Positions 47,942 through 58,631 of a DNA stretch of 64,000 nt are shown here, piece by piece. The DNA comes from Shewanella japonica (GTDB taxonomy: Bacteria > Pseudomonadota > Gammaproteobacteria > Enterobacterales > Shewanellaceae): contig NZ_CP020472.1 in NCBI RefSeq assembly GCF_002075795.1, positions 2,401,001 to 2,465,000 on the forward strand, in the 5' to 3' direction. A model generated the notes under the pieces. The model saw only the letters and a program-made list of their open reading frames with translations. It ran no database searches and was not told the DNA's origin. Numbering within the stretch: the stretch's first letter is position 1; every line of letters starts with the position of its first letter. Both the position numbers and the translations under genes were made by a program.

Positions 47942-48577
47942 ATGAATAAAATAAGAAAATTAGCTTCTTGTTTAGCGCTATTTTTATTATCACCAGCAGT
48001 TTTAGCAGATTTAGTATCAATTCCTTATGCAGGGTTTTACGAACGGCTCAAGCAAGTTAACAAAAATAACTACCAGCTAGTTGAAGTTGTATTTAGTGTC
48101 CCAAGGAATGAAAATTGTAAAATTATCTCAGGGGATATCACCACTGAGAAACATCAATATCCATTAACTTATGACAAACAGCAGCGTCTTTACTTACCCT
48201 ATGATGCTCAATTGAAATCAGATAGAGGCTTAATAAATTTGCAAGTATCTGGTGACGCGAGTCAATGTGGTGTGGCCATGCAAGTAAGAGCTAAGAAAGT
48301 ACAATCTGTTTATAATCAAGACGAATTAGTTGCTGTAAAAAATGACATGGATGCCTTGCTTGATGGTCAACAAGGATTTCCTATGAAGTATTTTCGTAAA
48401 CCGATTACTGGATTAACGTTTTCATTTGCTTCATCTGACTTACCTGTAGAGACGAACATAGATGGTAAAGTCAGCATTGTTAGCGATAAATTACAGCTTA
48501 CCTCTGCAGAAATTGAAACGATAAAGCAGCTCTCTTTTTCAAAACAGCCAATAATTTTAAGCCCATACGTAAATTAA
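47942..48577 (+). CDS. DUF2987 family exported protein
   Basis: 211 residues with a signal peptide (about 1-22, cleavage after VLA). The mature part fits DUF2987 (YAGFYERLKQVNKNNYQLVEVVFSV), an uncharacterised family of marine gammaproteobacteria. Two cysteines (ENCKI, SQCGV) may form a disulfide. Its ATG follows the bax stop with no gap, so it is translationally coupled to bax, hinting at a cell-wall role. Function unknown. Confidence 0.85.
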   Translation: MNKIRKLASCLALFLLSPAVLADLVSIPYAGFYERLKQVNKNNYQLVEVVFSVPRNENCKIISGDITTEKHQYPLTYDKQQRLYLPYDAQLKSDRGLINLQVSGDASQCGVAMQVRAKKVQSVYNQDELVAVKNDMDALLDGQQGFPMKYFRKPITGLTFSFASSDLPVETNIDGKVSIVSDKLQLTSAEIETIKQLSFSKQPIILSPYVN

Positions 48578-48604
48578 CAGTTTGCGTTTGAATCAAGCAA
48601 AGAC

Positions 48605-48632
48605 AAAAAAGCCCTCATTCGAGGGCTTTTTA
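48605..48632. terminator. Terminator after the bax operon, probably shared with ttcA
   Basis: AAAAAAGCCCTC, ATTC loop, GAGGGCTTTTTA, between convergent genes. Confidence 0.9.
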
Positions 48633-48654
48633 TTGTGGGACGTAATGTATGTTT

Positions 48655-49593
48655 TTACGGTTTATAAGTCGTTACAATATCAATCTTAGCTGCTTCATCT
48701 AAATTAATGTGACCATTATTGGTCGTATCTAAAAAATCAAAAGCGGGTAAATCTGATTCAGCGACATCACCTGAAAGTGGCGCATCTGCATCACGTTGTA
48801 GTGATAAGAAATCAAACACATTTCTATCAACGCCTTGAGATGGAGAAGTATTTTGCATAGCTGTAAATATGGTTTCAATACGTCCAGGGTAATCTCTGTC
48901 CCACTGGTTAAGCATATCTTTAACTGCACCACGTTTAAGATTTTCTTGAGAACCGCATAAGTTACATGGAATGATAGGGAATTGTTTTAATTCCGCATAT
49001 TCAGCAATGTCTTTTTCTTTACAGTAGGCTAGTGGGCGTATAACCATGTTAGCGCCGTCATCAGATAATAACTTTGGCGGCATAGCTTTCATTTTTCCAC
49101 CAAAAAACATATTCAAAAATAATGTTTCGATAATATCGTCGCGGTGATGGCCCAAAGCTATCTTAGTCGCTCCAATTTTTTGTGCAAACCCATAAAGTGT
49201 GCCACGGCGTAAACGAGAACATAATGAGCAGGTCGTTTTACCTTCAGGGATTTTATCTTTTACGATTGAATAGGTATCTTTTTCTAAAATGTGGTACGCG
49301 ATATCAAGAGTATCAAGATAAGCAGGCAGGATATCTTCAGGGAAACCAGGCTGTTTCTGATCTAAATTAACCGCAACAATATCGAACTTAATTGGCGCTC
49401 GTTTTTGAAGGTTTAATAAGATATCTAGCATTGCATAACTGTCTTTACCGCCAGACAGACAACACATTACTACGTCACCATGTTCGATCATTTGGTAATC
49501 GCCGATGGCACGTCCAACTTCATGACGTAATTTTTTTTGTAATTTAGATTGGCGTTCTGCCAATTGTTTTTCTTGTTGTTGCAATTCAGACAT
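48655..49593 (-). CDS. ttcA: tRNA 2-thiocytidine synthetase TtcA
   Basis: 312 residues. The PP-loop [10 protein letters not shown], the two C-x-x-C sites ([10 protein letters not shown] and CNLCGSQ) that hold the iron-sulfur cluster, and [26 protein letters not shown] are diagnostic. Adds sulfur to C32 of certain tRNAs. Located next to uspE and fnr/etrA, as is usual in this group. The C-terminal tail (about 270-312) is longer than in Escherichia coli and poorly conserved. Confidence 0.96.
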   Translation of the reverse strand: MSELQQQEKQLAERQSKLQKKLRHEVGRAIGDYQMIEHGDVVMCCLSGGKDSYAMLDILLNLQKRAPIKFDIVAVNLDQKQPGFPEDILPAYLDTLDIAYHILEKDTYSIVKDKIPEGKTTCSLCSRLRRGTLYGFAQKIGATKIALGHHRDDIIETLFLNMFFGGKMKAMPPKLLSDDGANMVIRPLAYCKEKDIAEYAELKQFPIIPCNLCGSQENLKRGAVKDMLNQWDRDYPGRIETIFTAMQNTSPSQGVDRNVFDFLSLQRDADAPLSGDVAESDLPAFDFLDTTNNGHINLDEAAKIDIVTTYKP

Positions 49594-49662
49594 TAAAAAG
49601 CGCCCAGTAACTATCGTTTCAGGGCGCGTATTATTTCAGCATTCTTGCTTATGGTAAAGCCT

Positions 49663-50592
49663 TTAGTCTTCGAGAGGTGATTTATAACCGTCAGGTTTTA
49701 CAGCGAGTAAATCACAATTAATGCTATCAATTACATGTTCAGCTGTATTACCAATCAGTGCTGCTGAAAAACCAGTACGACCAACGGTTCCTAAAATAAC
49801 CAGCTCAGCATCTAATTGTTGTGAAAGTTCAGGTATTACGTCTTCTGGTAAACCTTCTTCAACGTGGCAATTTTCAAGCGGAATATTAAAGCTATTGGCT
49901 AAGTATTGAATGCGTTGCTCGTGCTGCATTCTAACTGTATCGTTATAACTAACAGCATCAAATTCTGGTAACTCAATTGCTAAATTGACTGGAGTACCAG
50001 GGTATCCATTAACTAAGTGAATTTGTGCAGAGAACTTAGCTGCTAAGTTAAGTGCGTTTTCAATGATTTTTGTGTTTAATGTAGAATGTTCTTCATCTTC
50101 TGTTGCTACATTTACTGCACATAAAATCTTACCAGCAACAGGCCAATCATGTTCTTTGACCATTAAAACTGGGATAGGCGCTTTACGTAATAAATGCCAA
50201 TCCGTTGGAGTGAAGATAATTGATTTTAGCTTGTCATGTTCATGAGTGCTTTTAACAAGTAAATCATAATTTTGTTCTATGGCAAATTTAATAACGCTTT
50301 CAAAAGGGCGGTTATGCCAAACAACTTTGGTGTCAATATTTAAGCCTGTTTGGGCATACGGAGTAATAGCTTCAGCTAACCAACTTTCTCTTTGATCTAT
50401 CACACCTTGACGCATGGCTTCTCTTTCTTGACTAGAAAGAATAGAGGTCATTTCATAAGAAAAATCAAATATCGTAAGGAAAGCAGTAATAGTGGCATTG
50501 GATTTGGAAGCTAGTTCAACGGCTCGAGCCAATGCAGGTTGATGGTCGGTCATTGGGTTAATGACAACTAATATCTTATTATAATCCTTCAT
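49663..50592 (-). CDS. uspE: Universal stress protein UspE
   Basis: 309 residues, two Usp domains in tandem (about 1-150 and 157-305). The second ends in VILGTVGRTGFSAALIGNTAEHVI, with the nucleotide-loop G-x(2)-G-x(9)-G. UspE lies beside fnr in many gammaproteobacteria and is linked to stress and oxygen-limited growth. Eighty-one bases after the etrA stop; no own FNR box was seen. Confidence 0.94.
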   Translation of the reverse strand: MKDYNKILVVINPMTDHQPALARAVELASKSNATITAFLTIFDFSYEMTSILSSQEREAMRQGVIDQRESWLAEAITPYAQTGLNIDTKVVWHNRPFESVIKFAIEQNYDLLVKSTHEHDKLKSIIFTPTDWHLLRKAPIPVLMVKEHDWPVAGKILCAVNVATEDEEHSTLNTKIIENALNLAAKFSAQIHLVNGYPGTPVNLAIELPEFDAVSYNDTVRMQHEQRIQYLANSFNIPLENCHVEEGLPEDVIPELSQQLDAELVILGTVGRTGFSAALIGNTAEHVIDSINCDLLAVKPDGYKSPLED

Positions 50593-50673
50593 AAAACCTC
50601 CAAGCTGTTTTATATCACTATCACTGTTATTGCGTTTTAAGTCGTTGCGTCAGATCATAAAACGGAAAATTTA

Positions 50674-51426
50674 TTAGGTGGCAATCCGTGCATTACCAGC
50701 AAGTTGACTTAATGCGACATGATCAATAATTGTAATGTATTTACCTTTAACCTCAATTAAGCCAGACTTTTGAAAACGGCCTAATAAACGGCTGATTGTT
50801 TCGACAGTTAATCCTAAATAATTACCAATATCACCACGTGTCATGGTTAATCTAAACTCATGTGGCGAGAAGCCGCGGCTACCAAATCGATTAGCTAGGT
50901 TGTTAATAAAGGCTGCTAAACGTTCTTCTGCATTCTTCTTAGAAAGTAATAAAATCATTTCCTGATCGCCCATAATTTCATTACTCATTAGGCGCATGAT
51001 TTGCTGTCTTAACTTTGGCATCGTGCCAGATAAAGTATCGAGCGTTTCAAAAGGGATTTCACATACCATTGCAGTTTCAAGGGCTTGTGCGAAACTTTGA
51101 TGAGTTTGAGAATGAATACCATCAAATCCAATAACATCACCTGCAAGGTGAAAGCCAGTAATTTGTTCATCACCTTGTTCAGTGATAGTGAAACTTTTAA
51201 TTGTGCCTGAACGGATTGCAAAAAGAGATTTAAGAGGATCACCAGATTTGAAAATTTGATCGCCTTTTTGAACGGGCTTTTTGCGCTCAATAATCTCATC
51301 GAGCTTATCTAGCTCGTTGTTATCTAGCGTAAAAGGAATACAAAGCGACTCCATACTGCAATCATGACAATGAATGGCACAACCACCTGTTGATGCGCGA
51401 AGTTGTTTTGTTTGATCTGTAGGCAT
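50674..51426 (-). CDS. etrA: FNR-family oxygen-responsive regulator (EtrA/Fnr)
   Basis: 250 residues from the ATG at 51426; a TTG 12 bases upstream is in frame but less likely. The N-terminal cluster C16, C20, C23, C29 ([16 protein letters not shown]) and the later cysteine in AMVCEIP supply the [4Fe-4S] ligands. A cyclic-nucleotide-type beta barrel, a dimer helix and a C-terminal HTH ([21 protein letters not shown]) follow; E-x-x-S-R is the FNR DNA-recognition signature. It activates anaerobic genes at TTGAT-N4-ATCAA sites, one of which lies upstream of ccoN. Confidence 0.95.
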   Translation of the reverse strand: MPTDQTKQLRASTGGCAIHCHDCSMESLCIPFTLDNNELDKLDEIIERKKPVQKGDQIFKSGDPLKSLFAIRSGTIKSFTITEQGDEQITGFHLAGDVIGFDGIHSQTHQSFAQALETAMVCEIPFETLDTLSGTMPKLRQQIMRLMSNEIMGDQEMILLLSKKNAEERLAAFINNLANRFGSRGFSPHEFRLTMTRGDIGNYLGLTVETISRLLGRFQKSGLIEVKGKYITIIDHVALSQLAGNARIAT

Positions 51427-51481
51427 ATATATTCTCAATTAATTACTACATCACCATGTTAAACTAATAACATTACTTGAG

Positions 51482-52171
51482 CTAGTTTAGCTGCATGATT
51501 GCGATATAAATAGTCTGTAATCCAAATACTACAATAAGGATCCCACTTAAGCGCCTTACGTTCTTCTTTTGAACCCAAGTCGATAATGTTTTTGCAGCAA
51601 CGCCGGCACTTAATAAAGCAGGTAGAGTACCCGCACCGAATGCCAACATAATTAATGCACCAGTTAAAGCATCCCCTGACGCCACTGACCAAGTTAATGT
51701 GCTATAAACTAAGCCACAGGGAAGCCATCCCCAAATCATGCCAGCAATAACAGCTTGATATCGATTCTTAATTGGCAATAATCGATTAGCTATCGGCTTA
51801 AGCGCACGCCATAACCCTTGGCCGAGTTTTTCTATCTGTACAATGCCAAACCAAAATTGAGCGATATACAAACCTGTTGCTATCATCATAATGCCAGCAA
51901 ATAATCGTAGGGCGATCAAATAACTGTCAACATCAAACATATAGCCTAAAGCTGCAGTACTGGCGCCAGCTAACGCACCAGCTAATCCATAACTTATAAT
52001 TCGACCTGCATTGTAGCTAATTAAAAAGCTTAACTGGTTTGCGAGTCTATTACCGCTAGTATTAGGTAAATTACTCGCAAAGGCACCAATTAAGCCACCA
52101 CACATGCCGAAACAATGCGCAGCTCCCATTAGCCCTACTAGAAATGCTCCCCAAACATTGTACTCAATCAA
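51482..52171 (-). CDS. TauE/SafE-like membrane protein of the cbb3 locus
   Basis: 229 residues, about six membrane helices. N-terminal GLMGAAHCFGMCGGLIGAF and a central GWLPCGLVYSTL are typical of the UreH/DsbD-like subfamily often placed after ccoS. The conserved cysteines within the membrane (HCFGMCGG, LPCG) suggest copper or thiol handling. It overlaps ccoS by 8 bases. A role in oxidase copper maturation is inference from location. Confidence 0.85.
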   Translation of the reverse strand: MIEYNVWGAFLVGLMGAAHCFGMCGGLIGAFASNLPNTSGNRLANQLSFLISYNAGRIISYGLAGALAGASTAALGYMFDVDSYLIALRLFAGIMMIATGLYIAQFWFGIVQIEKLGQGLWRALKPIANRLLPIKNRYQAVIAGMIWGWLPCGLVYSTLTWSVASGDALTGALIMLAFGAGTLPALLSAGVAAKTLSTWVQKKNVRRLSGILIVVFGLQTIYIAIMQLN

Positions 52172-52427
52172 CTTGTGTAGACTCGGTTGCTTTTGTTGAT
52201 TTTATCGCTGTTGAAGATTCAGATTCAGAATCAGTTTCTTGATGACTATTTTGTTGTTCGGTATTTTTCTTAAGTGTTTGAGTTGCATTGTCTTCATCAA
52301 ATAAAATTGAAACACTTTGTCTATCGAGATCATCAAACTGTTCAGATTTTACAGCCCAAAAAAATACGGCGACAGCGACGGCAACAAATAACATTGCTAT
52401 TGGAATTAATACATAAATAATGCTCAT
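52164..52427 (-). CDS. ccoS: cbb3 oxidase maturation protein CcoS
   Basis: 87 residues. A single N-terminal helix (IIYVLIPIAMLFVAVAVAVFFWAV) then QFDDLDRQSVSILFDED, the CcoS signature. A polar, Ser/Thr/Glu-rich tail extends the usual 50-70 residues. Needed for heme b or copper insertion in cbb3 oxidase. Overlaps ccoI by 4 bases and the TauE-like gene by 8. Confidence 0.93.
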   Translation of the reverse strand: MSIIYVLIPIAMLFVAVAVAVFFWAVKSEQFDDLDRQSVSILFDEDNATQTLKKNTEQQNSHQETDSESESSTAIKSTKATESTQVD

Positions 52428-54817
52428 GGTTTTATCCTTAGCAAACGAAGGCTATTTGAAACAACAATAATTGAGCTTAATGACATCCCTAAAGCGGCAA
52501 TATAGGGAACAACATGACCAGTTACCGCAAGCGGTAAAATAATTATATTATAAGCAAACGCCCAAATTAAATTTTGCTTTATGATTTGATTAGTTTTTTT
52601 AGCCACGGTTATTGCTTGGCTAAATTTAGATAATTGATCGCCAAGAAGAATGACATCTGCGCTATTTTTAGCAATAGCACTACCACTTCCCATTGCAACA
52701 GATAAGTTTGCCCCAGCAAGAACCGGTGCGTCATTGATTCCATCACCAAACATAGCGACGTTTTGCTTTTGTTGTAACTTGTTGACTAAGTCCAGTTTAT
52801 CTTTTGGACTTAATCCCGCAAAGCTGTTTTTAATGTTAAGTTCTTTCGCAATAGCTAATACATGCTCTGAAGTATCACCACTCGCAATACTGACGTCTAT
52901 ATTTGCGCTAATTAATCCATTCACAGCGGTATAACTGTTTTCTCTTATCGCATCTTGGAGAACAAAACATGCACATATTAAATCATCTACTGATAGCCAG
53001 AGTAGTTGGCCGTGACATAAACTTGCATCAACGCCAACGAATTGTGCGTTGCCTAACTTTACGGTTGAATCATTAATAACAGCAGAAAGCCCCAAACCAA
53101 CATGGTTAGTAATATTTTGAGCTGTAATCCCATCAAGCTCGATATTTGCGAATGCTTTGGCAATTGGGTGCAGTGAACCGACTTCCATTGCTGCTGCATA
53201 GCGGCTAGCAGTTAACTCATCTATGTTATCGGTGACGACAATATGGTTAATTGACACTGAACCACAAGTTAATGTTCCAGTTTTATCAAAAACAACATGT
53301 TCAATTAAAGGAAGTTTTTCAAATACACCAGGTTTACGAATGATTATCCCAAGTTTAGTCAAAATCGCTGTCGAACATGTTATTGCTGTTGGTGTTGCTA
53401 AGGCTAGGGCGCAAGGACATGTAGCGACCAACACTGACAACATGACCCAAAACGCATCTTCTGGTGAAATAAAATGCCAAAAAACATAGGTTAAAGCAGC
53501 AATAGCAATAATGGCTGTTGAAAAGTAACTTGCGGATTTATCGACCATTAACGCAATTTTAGGCTTGTTGTTTGATGCGATTTCTTGCAGCCGTATTATT
53601 TCAGCAACTAGCTGGTCTTGACCCAGTGCCGTAACAGTAATTGTGATGGGCTGGTCGATATTGATAGTGCCTGCAAACACACAGTCATCAGTGGCTTTTA
53701 AGACAGGCAGTTGCTCTCCCGTTAGCATCGCTTCATTGACGCCGGACTTACCAGAAATAATGACGCCATCAGCAGCAACAACATCGCCAGGTTTGATCAG
53801 TATTTTATCACCAATATTGAGCCTTTTAGCAGGTATATCTTCAATACTGTCAGTACCATTTTCATCGACGGTAATTCGGTGCGCTGTTAGCGGTATGAGT
53901 TTATGTAAATTACTCGAACTTTCTGATGCTGTCTGCTTGGCCTTTTGTTCAAAGTATCTTCCAAGTAACAAAAAGAAAGTGAACATAGAAACTGATTCAA
54001 AATAGACTTCACCTGTTCCATTAATTGTGGCGATACAACTTGCAATATAAGCACCAATAATGGCAATTGAAACGGATAAATCCATGTTGACTCGAGCGCC
54101 AAGTAAACTTCTTACTGCACTAAAATAAAAAGGTTGAGCTGAGTAAAACACAACGGGAGCGGCTAATGTCATACTGACCCAGCGAAAATAATCTCGCATT
54201 TCAGTATCGTAGGTTACAAAATAATCTGAATAAAGTGCCAGTGCAAACATCATGACCTGCATCGTCGCAAAGCCAGCGAGTCCAAGTCTTAACAGGAATT
54301 TTTTTCCCTCTTTCTTACTTTGTTTTTCTTGTTCATCGACTTGATACGGAGCAGCTTGGTAACCGATACGACTTATCTCAGCGAGGATTTCACTGAGTTT
54401 AACGCATTGATTATCCCATGAGACTAAAGCACGTTGGGTAGTGGAGTTTACTGAGATACTGATGATGCCATTGAGCTGCTTTAATTTATGTTCAATTAAC
54501 CAAGCACAAGCTGCACATGTAATACCGTCTATTGATAATGATAGGGTACTATTGTTTTCGACTGCATGAACCAAATCCTGCTGAATTTCTGGCAAATCAT
54601 ACGCTGAATATTGTAATAATTCAGTTGGAACCAAGGCCGTTTGACGACTTCCTGGTTCGCTTCGATACTGATAATAACTGCTTAAACCTGAATCAATAAT
54701 CGCTTGAGATACAGCCTGACAACCTGGGCAACACATCTGACGTGGCTGATTGTCGATAACCGTTATAAACTCGTCTTTTGTGATTACGGGCTCGTTGCAA
54801 TGAAAACAATTCTGCAT
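52424..54817 (-). CDS. ccoI: Copper P-type ATPase CcoI/FixI
   Basis: 797 residues. An N-terminal metal-binding region (CFHCNEP, CCPGCQ) is followed by an HMA domain (GITCAACAWLIE), then eight helices with the transport CPC motif at 467-469, the phosphorylation aspartate D511 in DKTGTLT, and GDGINDAPVLA. It exports copper to the periplasm for delivery to CcoN. The N-terminal CxxC pairs are a FixI/CcoI trait. ATGA overlap with ccoS; 5 bases after ccoH. Confidence 0.95.
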   Translation of the reverse strand: MQNCFHCNEPVITKDEFITVIDNQPRQMCCPGCQAVSQAIIDSGLSSYYQYRSEPGSRQTALVPTELLQYSAYDLPEIQQDLVHAVENNSTLSLSIDGITCAACAWLIEHKLKQLNGIISISVNSTTQRALVSWDNQCVKLSEILAEISRIGYQAAPYQVDEQEKQSKKEGKKFLLRLGLAGFATMQVMMFALALYSDYFVTYDTEMRDYFRWVSMTLAAPVVFYSAQPFYFSAVRSLLGARVNMDLSVSIAIIGAYIASCIATINGTGEVYFESVSMFTFFLLLGRYFEQKAKQTASESSSNLHKLIPLTAHRITVDENGTDSIEDIPAKRLNIGDKILIKPGDVVAADGVIISGKSGVNEAMLTGEQLPVLKATDDCVFAGTINIDQPITITVTALGQDQLVAEIIRLQEIASNNKPKIALMVDKSASYFSTAIIAIAALTYVFWHFISPEDAFWVMLSVLVATCPCALALATPTAITCSTAILTKLGIIIRKPGVFEKLPLIEHVVFDKTGTLTCGSVSINHIVVTDNIDELTASRYAAAMEVGSLHPIAKAFANIELDGITAQNITNHVGLGLSAVINDSTVKLGNAQFVGVDASLCHGQLLWLSVDDLICACFVLQDAIRENSYTAVNGLISANIDVSIASGDTSEHVLAIAKELNIKNSFAGLSPKDKLDLVNKLQQKQNVAMFGDGINDAPVLAGANLSVAMGSGSAIAKNSADVILLGDQLSKFSQAITVAKKTNQIIKQNLIWAFAYNIIILPLAVTGHVVPYIAALGMSLSSIIVVSNSLRLLRIKP

Positions 54818-54822
54818 TTAAA

Positions 54823-55302
54823 TTAGTTCAACCAATATTCAACATCGTCTGTAATTTCAATTCGTTGCTGAATTCTCCAACTTGCATCGAAGCCTTCTAG
54901 TCGAACATTCCACGGTCCAGATATAGCATTAGATAAACCAATTCGGTAATTACCTTCGCCATCAGCTGTAGCATTGATATTAAAATCTTTTTCTTCAATA
55001 GTGGGATGGATAAAGCTTACTTTAAGTGCTGCTGTATATGCTGGCCCGCCATGTTGAGAAATTATTAATTCGTGATCATCAACTTCTACCAAGTATTGCA
55101 TACCAAGATTTTTAGCCTGCTTTATTTTACGCAAATCCATATTGATGGCTTTGCCTTCTTTGTAATAATCATCTGAAACTAGCGAATCTGCATTGTCGAT
55201 GGCAATACTCATTGCAACCATACTTTTAAGTACAACGACTAGTAAAAGTACAATGATGAACCATGGCCAAAAATGCTTATACCAAGGGAGAGGGGCAGAC
55301 AT
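54823..55302 (-). CDS. ccoH: FixH/CcoH family protein
   Basis: 159 residues with one N-terminal membrane helix (PWFIIVLLLVVVLKSMVAMSIAI) and a periplasmic domain; SLVSDDYYKEGKAIN and GGPAYTAALKVSFIHP match FixH. It helps cbb3 assembly together with CcoI. It is separated from ccoP by a hairpin terminator, so it may be expressed at a lower level than the oxidase subunits. Confidence 0.9.
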   Translation of the reverse strand: MSAPLPWYKHFWPWFIIVLLLVVVLKSMVAMSIAIDNADSLVSDDYYKEGKAINMDLRKIKQAKNLGMQYLVEVDDHELIISQHGGPAYTAALKVSFIHPTIEEKDFNINATADGEGNYRIGLSNAISGPWNVRLEGFDASWRIQQRIEITDDVEYWLN

Positions 55303-55368
55303 AGAACGGTCCTAAAAATAAGAATTATTATGTGTTTATTTTAACTCGAAAAGCCTTAATAATCACTT

Positions 55369-55399
55369 AAAAAAAAGGCTTCGTTTTCACGAAGCCTTT
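55369..55399 (-). terminator. Terminator between ccoP and ccoH
   Basis: On the minus strand: AAAGGCTTCG, loop TGAAAA, CGAAGCCTTT then a long T-run. It closes the ccoNOQP message; partial read-through would supply ccoH-ccoI-ccoS. Confidence 0.85.
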
Positions 55400-55416
55400 A
55401 TGTTATCAAGCTGTAA

Positions 55417-56385
55417 CTATTTGTTTGATAAGCTATAAACGTAAGCAGAAATCACATGGACTTTTTCTTCGCCTAGAATATCATTCCATGCAGGCATTAC
55501 ACCTGAACGGCCATTAGCAATAGATTGCATAACTTGTAAACGGCTGCTTCCATATAACCAAGCATCGTCAGTTAAGTTTGGTGCACCCATGAACTTATTA
55601 CCAGTTCCATCCATACCGTGACAGGCAAAACAACCTTTCATGAATGATGCCTGACCTTGCGCAGCAAGTGTGGCGTCATGATCACGGCCAGAAAGTTTGA
55701 AGACATATTCAGCTAAACCTTGAATTTCGCTGTCTTCAATTGGTAATCCACCTTTAGGCGGCATCATACCGTTACGTCCGTTCATAATAGATGTTTTGAT
55801 CGTAGCTAACTCACCACCGTATAACCAATTATTATCAGTTAAGTTAGGGAAGCCAATGCTACCTCTAGCATCTGAGCCATGACACTGAGCACAGTTTTGC
55901 AGGAATAAACGTCCACCAACCTTTAGAGCTTCTTCATCTTTAACTAACTCTTCTAAAGGAGTCGCTAAGTATGCAGCAAAGATAGGGCCGTATTTTTCAT
56001 CTGCAGCGGCAACTTCACGGTCGTATTGTGAAAGACGGTTTTCACTTTTAGCAAGTTCAACAGCCTTTTTTGAATCAACTTTAATACCTTCTTCATAACC
56101 AACACTTTGATTAGAGCTTGTCCAACCAAATAACCCCTGGTAACTACCAAGACCAGGATATAAAGCCAAGTAAATTAAGCCAAATAAAATACTGATGTAG
56201 AACATATAAGCCCACCACTTAGGGAGTGGGTTATTGAGTTCTTCAATACCATCAAACTTATGCCCCATTGATTCACCTTCTTCAATACCTGTTTTGTTCT
56301 TTGAACAAGCACGAAGAAGTAAGAAACAACCTGCAATAACTAACAGTGTTGGGAAAATAATCCAAACATTCCAAAAGATACTCAT
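55417..56385 (-). CDS. ccoP: cbb3 oxidase diheme subunit CcoP
   Basis: 322 residues. Two N-terminal membrane segments (about 5-25 and 60-78, WWAYMFYISILFGLIYLAL), then two cytochrome c domains with heme sites CAQCH and CFACH and the distal methionines in GMMPPKGGL and GVMPAWND. It passes electrons from cytochrome c to CcoO. Its ATG overlaps the ccoQ stop by one base. Longer than most CcoP at the N-terminus. Confidence 0.96.
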   Translation of the reverse strand: MSIFWNVWIIFPTLLVIAGCFLLLRACSKNKTGIEEGESMGHKFDGIEELNNPLPKWWAYMFYISILFGLIYLALYPGLGSYQGLFGWTSSNQSVGYEEGIKVDSKKAVELAKSENRLSQYDREVAAADEKYGPIFAAYLATPLEELVKDEEALKVGGRLFLQNCAQCHGSDARGSIGFPNLTDNNWLYGGELATIKTSIMNGRNGMMPPKGGLPIEDSEIQGLAEYVFKLSGRDHDATLAAQGQASFMKGCFACHGMDGTGNKFMGAPNLTDDAWLYGSSRLQVMQSIANGRSGVMPAWNDILGEEKVHVISAYVYSLSNK

Positions 56386-56561
56386 TACTTATTATCTCCT
56401 GAATGTTGAGTTTGTTTTGCAATTTCTTCTTCTGAAAAAATTAAGTTTGCGGCTTCATCAAAGCCAGCTTTACTTTTTGAGCTATAGGCCCAGTAAAATA
56501 TGCCGGCAAAAACGACCATAACAATAATGGTTAGAATGCCTTGTAACGTTCCATAATCCAT
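56385..56561 (-). CDS. ccoQ: cbb3 oxidase small subunit CcoQ
   Basis: 58 residues, translated by eye from the ATG at 56561: MDYGTLQGILTIIVMVV, then a membrane helix ending FYWAYSSKSKAGFDEAANL, the CcoQ signature. A ribosome site (GGAGGC) precedes it. Stabilises the oxidase. The TAA overlaps the ccoP ATG. Easily missed because of its size. Confidence 0.93.
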   Translation of the reverse strand: MDYGTLQGILTIIVMVVFAGIFYWAYSSKSKAGFDEAANLIFSEEEIAKQTQHSGDNK

Positions 56562-56571
56562 AATTGCCTCC

Positions 56572-57186
56572 TTATTTAAGCGCGTGGCCTAAAGACTGAA
56601 GATAAGCGATTAACGCTTCTAATTCAGTTTTGCCTTCAACAGCCGCTTGTGCGCCAGCAATTTCTTCTTCGGTATACAAATTATGATCCGGGTGGAAATT
56701 ACTTAAGATTTGCATCTTATTACCAGTGAGTTTGCCATCTAGTCGGTTGTCAGCTAACCATGGGTAAGCTGGCATATTTGACTGTGGTACAACATCACGT
56801 GGATTGATTAAATGCACTTCATGCCATTTGTCACTGTAACGTCCACCAACACGAGCTAAATCTGGACCTGTTCGTTTAGAACCCCATTGGAACGGGTGAT
56901 CCCATACAGATTCGCCAGCTACAGAGTAGTGACCATAACGTTCAGTTTCAGCACGTAAAGGGCGGATCATTTGACTGTGACAGTTATAGCAGCCTTCACG
57001 AACATAAATGTCGCGACCTTCAATTTCTAAAGCATTATACGGCTTTAACCCTTCAACTGGTTCAGTCGTATCTTTAGCAAATAAAAGCGGAGTAATCTGT
57101 ACCAAACCACCAAAACTGATAGCAATAACGGTAAAGATACCTAGCAGACCGATGTTTTTCTCGATTATTTCATGATTAAATTTCAT
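56572..57186 (-). CDS. ccoO: cbb3 oxidase monoheme subunit CcoO
   Basis: 204 residues. One N-terminal helix, then a cytochrome c domain with heme site CYNCH ([18 protein letters not shown]) and the distal methionine in SNMPAYPWL. Transfers electrons from CcoP to CcoN. Ten bases before ccoQ and 11 after ccoN. Confidence 0.97.
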   Translation of the reverse strand: MKFNHEIIEKNIGLLGIFTVIAISFGGLVQITPLLFAKDTTEPVEGLKPYNALEIEGRDIYVREGCYNCHSQMIRPLRAETERYGHYSVAGESVWDHPFQWGSKRTGPDLARVGGRYSDKWHEVHLINPRDVVPQSNMPAYPWLADNRLDGKLTGNKMQILSNFHPDHNLYTEEEIAGAQAAVEGKTELEALIAYLQSLGHALK

Positions 57187-57197
57187 CGTTCTGCTCC

Positions 57198-58631
57198 TTA
57201 TGCTTTTTCTTCAGCTAATGCTGGTAAAGAATCTTTAGGGGCATTCACTGTACGCATAACGTTGTACGCCATAATGAACATACCAGTTAAGAAGAACACA
57301 CCACCAATAAAGCGTACAAAGTAGAATGGGTAAGAGGCTTCTAAACTCTCAACGAAACTATAAGTTAATGTTCCATCAGAGTTAACAGCACGCCACATAA
57401 GACCTTGCATAACACCAGAAATCCACATTGCTACGATGTATAACACAGTACCAATTGTTGCTAACCAGAAATGAACATTAACAAGGTTAGTGCTGTACAT
57501 ACGGCCGTGACCGAACAATACCGGGATAAGGTGATATAAAGAACCAATAGACACCATCGCAACCCAGCCTAACGCACCTGAATGCACGTGACCTACAGTC
57601 CAGTCTGTGTAATGGGAAAGGGCGTTTACAGTTTTAATTGCCATCATTGGTCCTTCGAAGGTAGACATACCATAGAAAGATAGTGAAACAACTAAGAAAC
57701 GTAACACAGGATCGGTACGTAGTTTATGCCAAGCGCCTGATAAGGTCATAATACCGTTGATCATGCCACCCCAAGAAGGAGCGAATAAAATCAGCGACAT
57801 CACCATGCCTAACGTTTGTGTCCAATCAGGTAAAGCAGTGTAATGTAAGTGGTGAGGACCAGCCCAAATATACAGTGCAATCAATGCCCAGAAGTGAACA
57901 ATAGACAGTCTGTATGAGTAAACAGGACGTCCAGCTTGCTTAGGAACAAAGTAATACATCATACCCAAGAAACCAGCAGTCAGTAGGAAACCTACCGCAT
58001 TATGGCCATACCACCATTGCACCATGGCATCGACTGCGCCAGAGTACATAGAATACGATTTGAATAAGCTGACAGGTACTGCCATTGAATTCACAATGTG
58101 AAGTACTGCTACCGTGATAATGAAAGCACCAAAGAACCAGTTTGCAACATAAATGTGCGACGTCGTTCGTTTAATGATTGTGCCAAAGAACACTACTGCA
58201 TATGCTACCCACACAACGGTGATTGCAATATCAATAGGCCACTCAAGTTCTGCATATTCTTTACCAGAGGTAAAACCCATTGGTAGCGTGATTGCAGCTG
58301 AGAGAATAATGGCTTGCCATCCCCAGAATGTAAATGCAGCTAATTTAGGTGCAAATAAACGGGTTTGACAGGTGCGTTGTACGATATAGTAGGATGTTGC
58401 GAATAGGGCTGAAGTACCAAACGCGAAAATCACGGCATTCGTATGAAGCGGTCTAAGACGACTATACGTTAACCATGGTGTTTCGAAGTTTAGTTGAGGC
58501 CAGATTAACTGGGCCGCAATCAATACACCTACTGCCATACCAACGATTCCCCACAAAACAGTGGTTAATGCAAATTGGCGAACAATAGTGTAGTTGTAAT
58601 CAGCGCCTGTAGGCTGGGAATGATTCATCAT
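57198..58631 (-). CDS. ccoN: cbb3 oxidase catalytic subunit CcoN
   Basis: 477 residues, about 12 helices. Heme-copper oxidase of the C family: [14 protein letters not shown] (low-spin heme histidine), [26 protein letters not shown] (copper histidine and active-site tyrosine), [14 protein letters not shown] (copper His pair) and [15 protein letters not shown] (heme histidines). It reduces oxygen at low concentration and pumps protons. First gene of ccoNOQP. A perfect FNR box lies 212 bases upstream. Confidence 0.97.
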   Translation of the reverse strand: MMNHSQPTGADYNYTIVRQFALTTVLWGIVGMAVGVLIAAQLIWPQLNFETPWLTYSRLRPLHTNAVIFAFGTSALFATSYYIVQRTCQTRLFAPKLAAFTFWGWQAIILSAAITLPMGFTSGKEYAELEWPIDIAITVVWVAYAVVFFGTIIKRTTSHIYVANWFFGAFIITVAVLHIVNSMAVPVSLFKSYSMYSGAVDAMVQWWYGHNAVGFLLTAGFLGMMYYFVPKQAGRPVYSYRLSIVHFWALIALYIWAGPHHLHYTALPDWTQTLGMVMSLILFAPSWGGMINGIMTLSGAWHKLRTDPVLRFLVVSLSFYGMSTFEGPMMAIKTVNALSHYTDWTVGHVHSGALGWVAMVSIGSLYHLIPVLFGHGRMYSTNLVNVHFWLATIGTVLYIVAMWISGVMQGLMWRAVNSDGTLTYSFVESLEASYPFYFVRFIGGVFFLTGMFIMAYNVMRTVNAPKDSLPALAEEKA

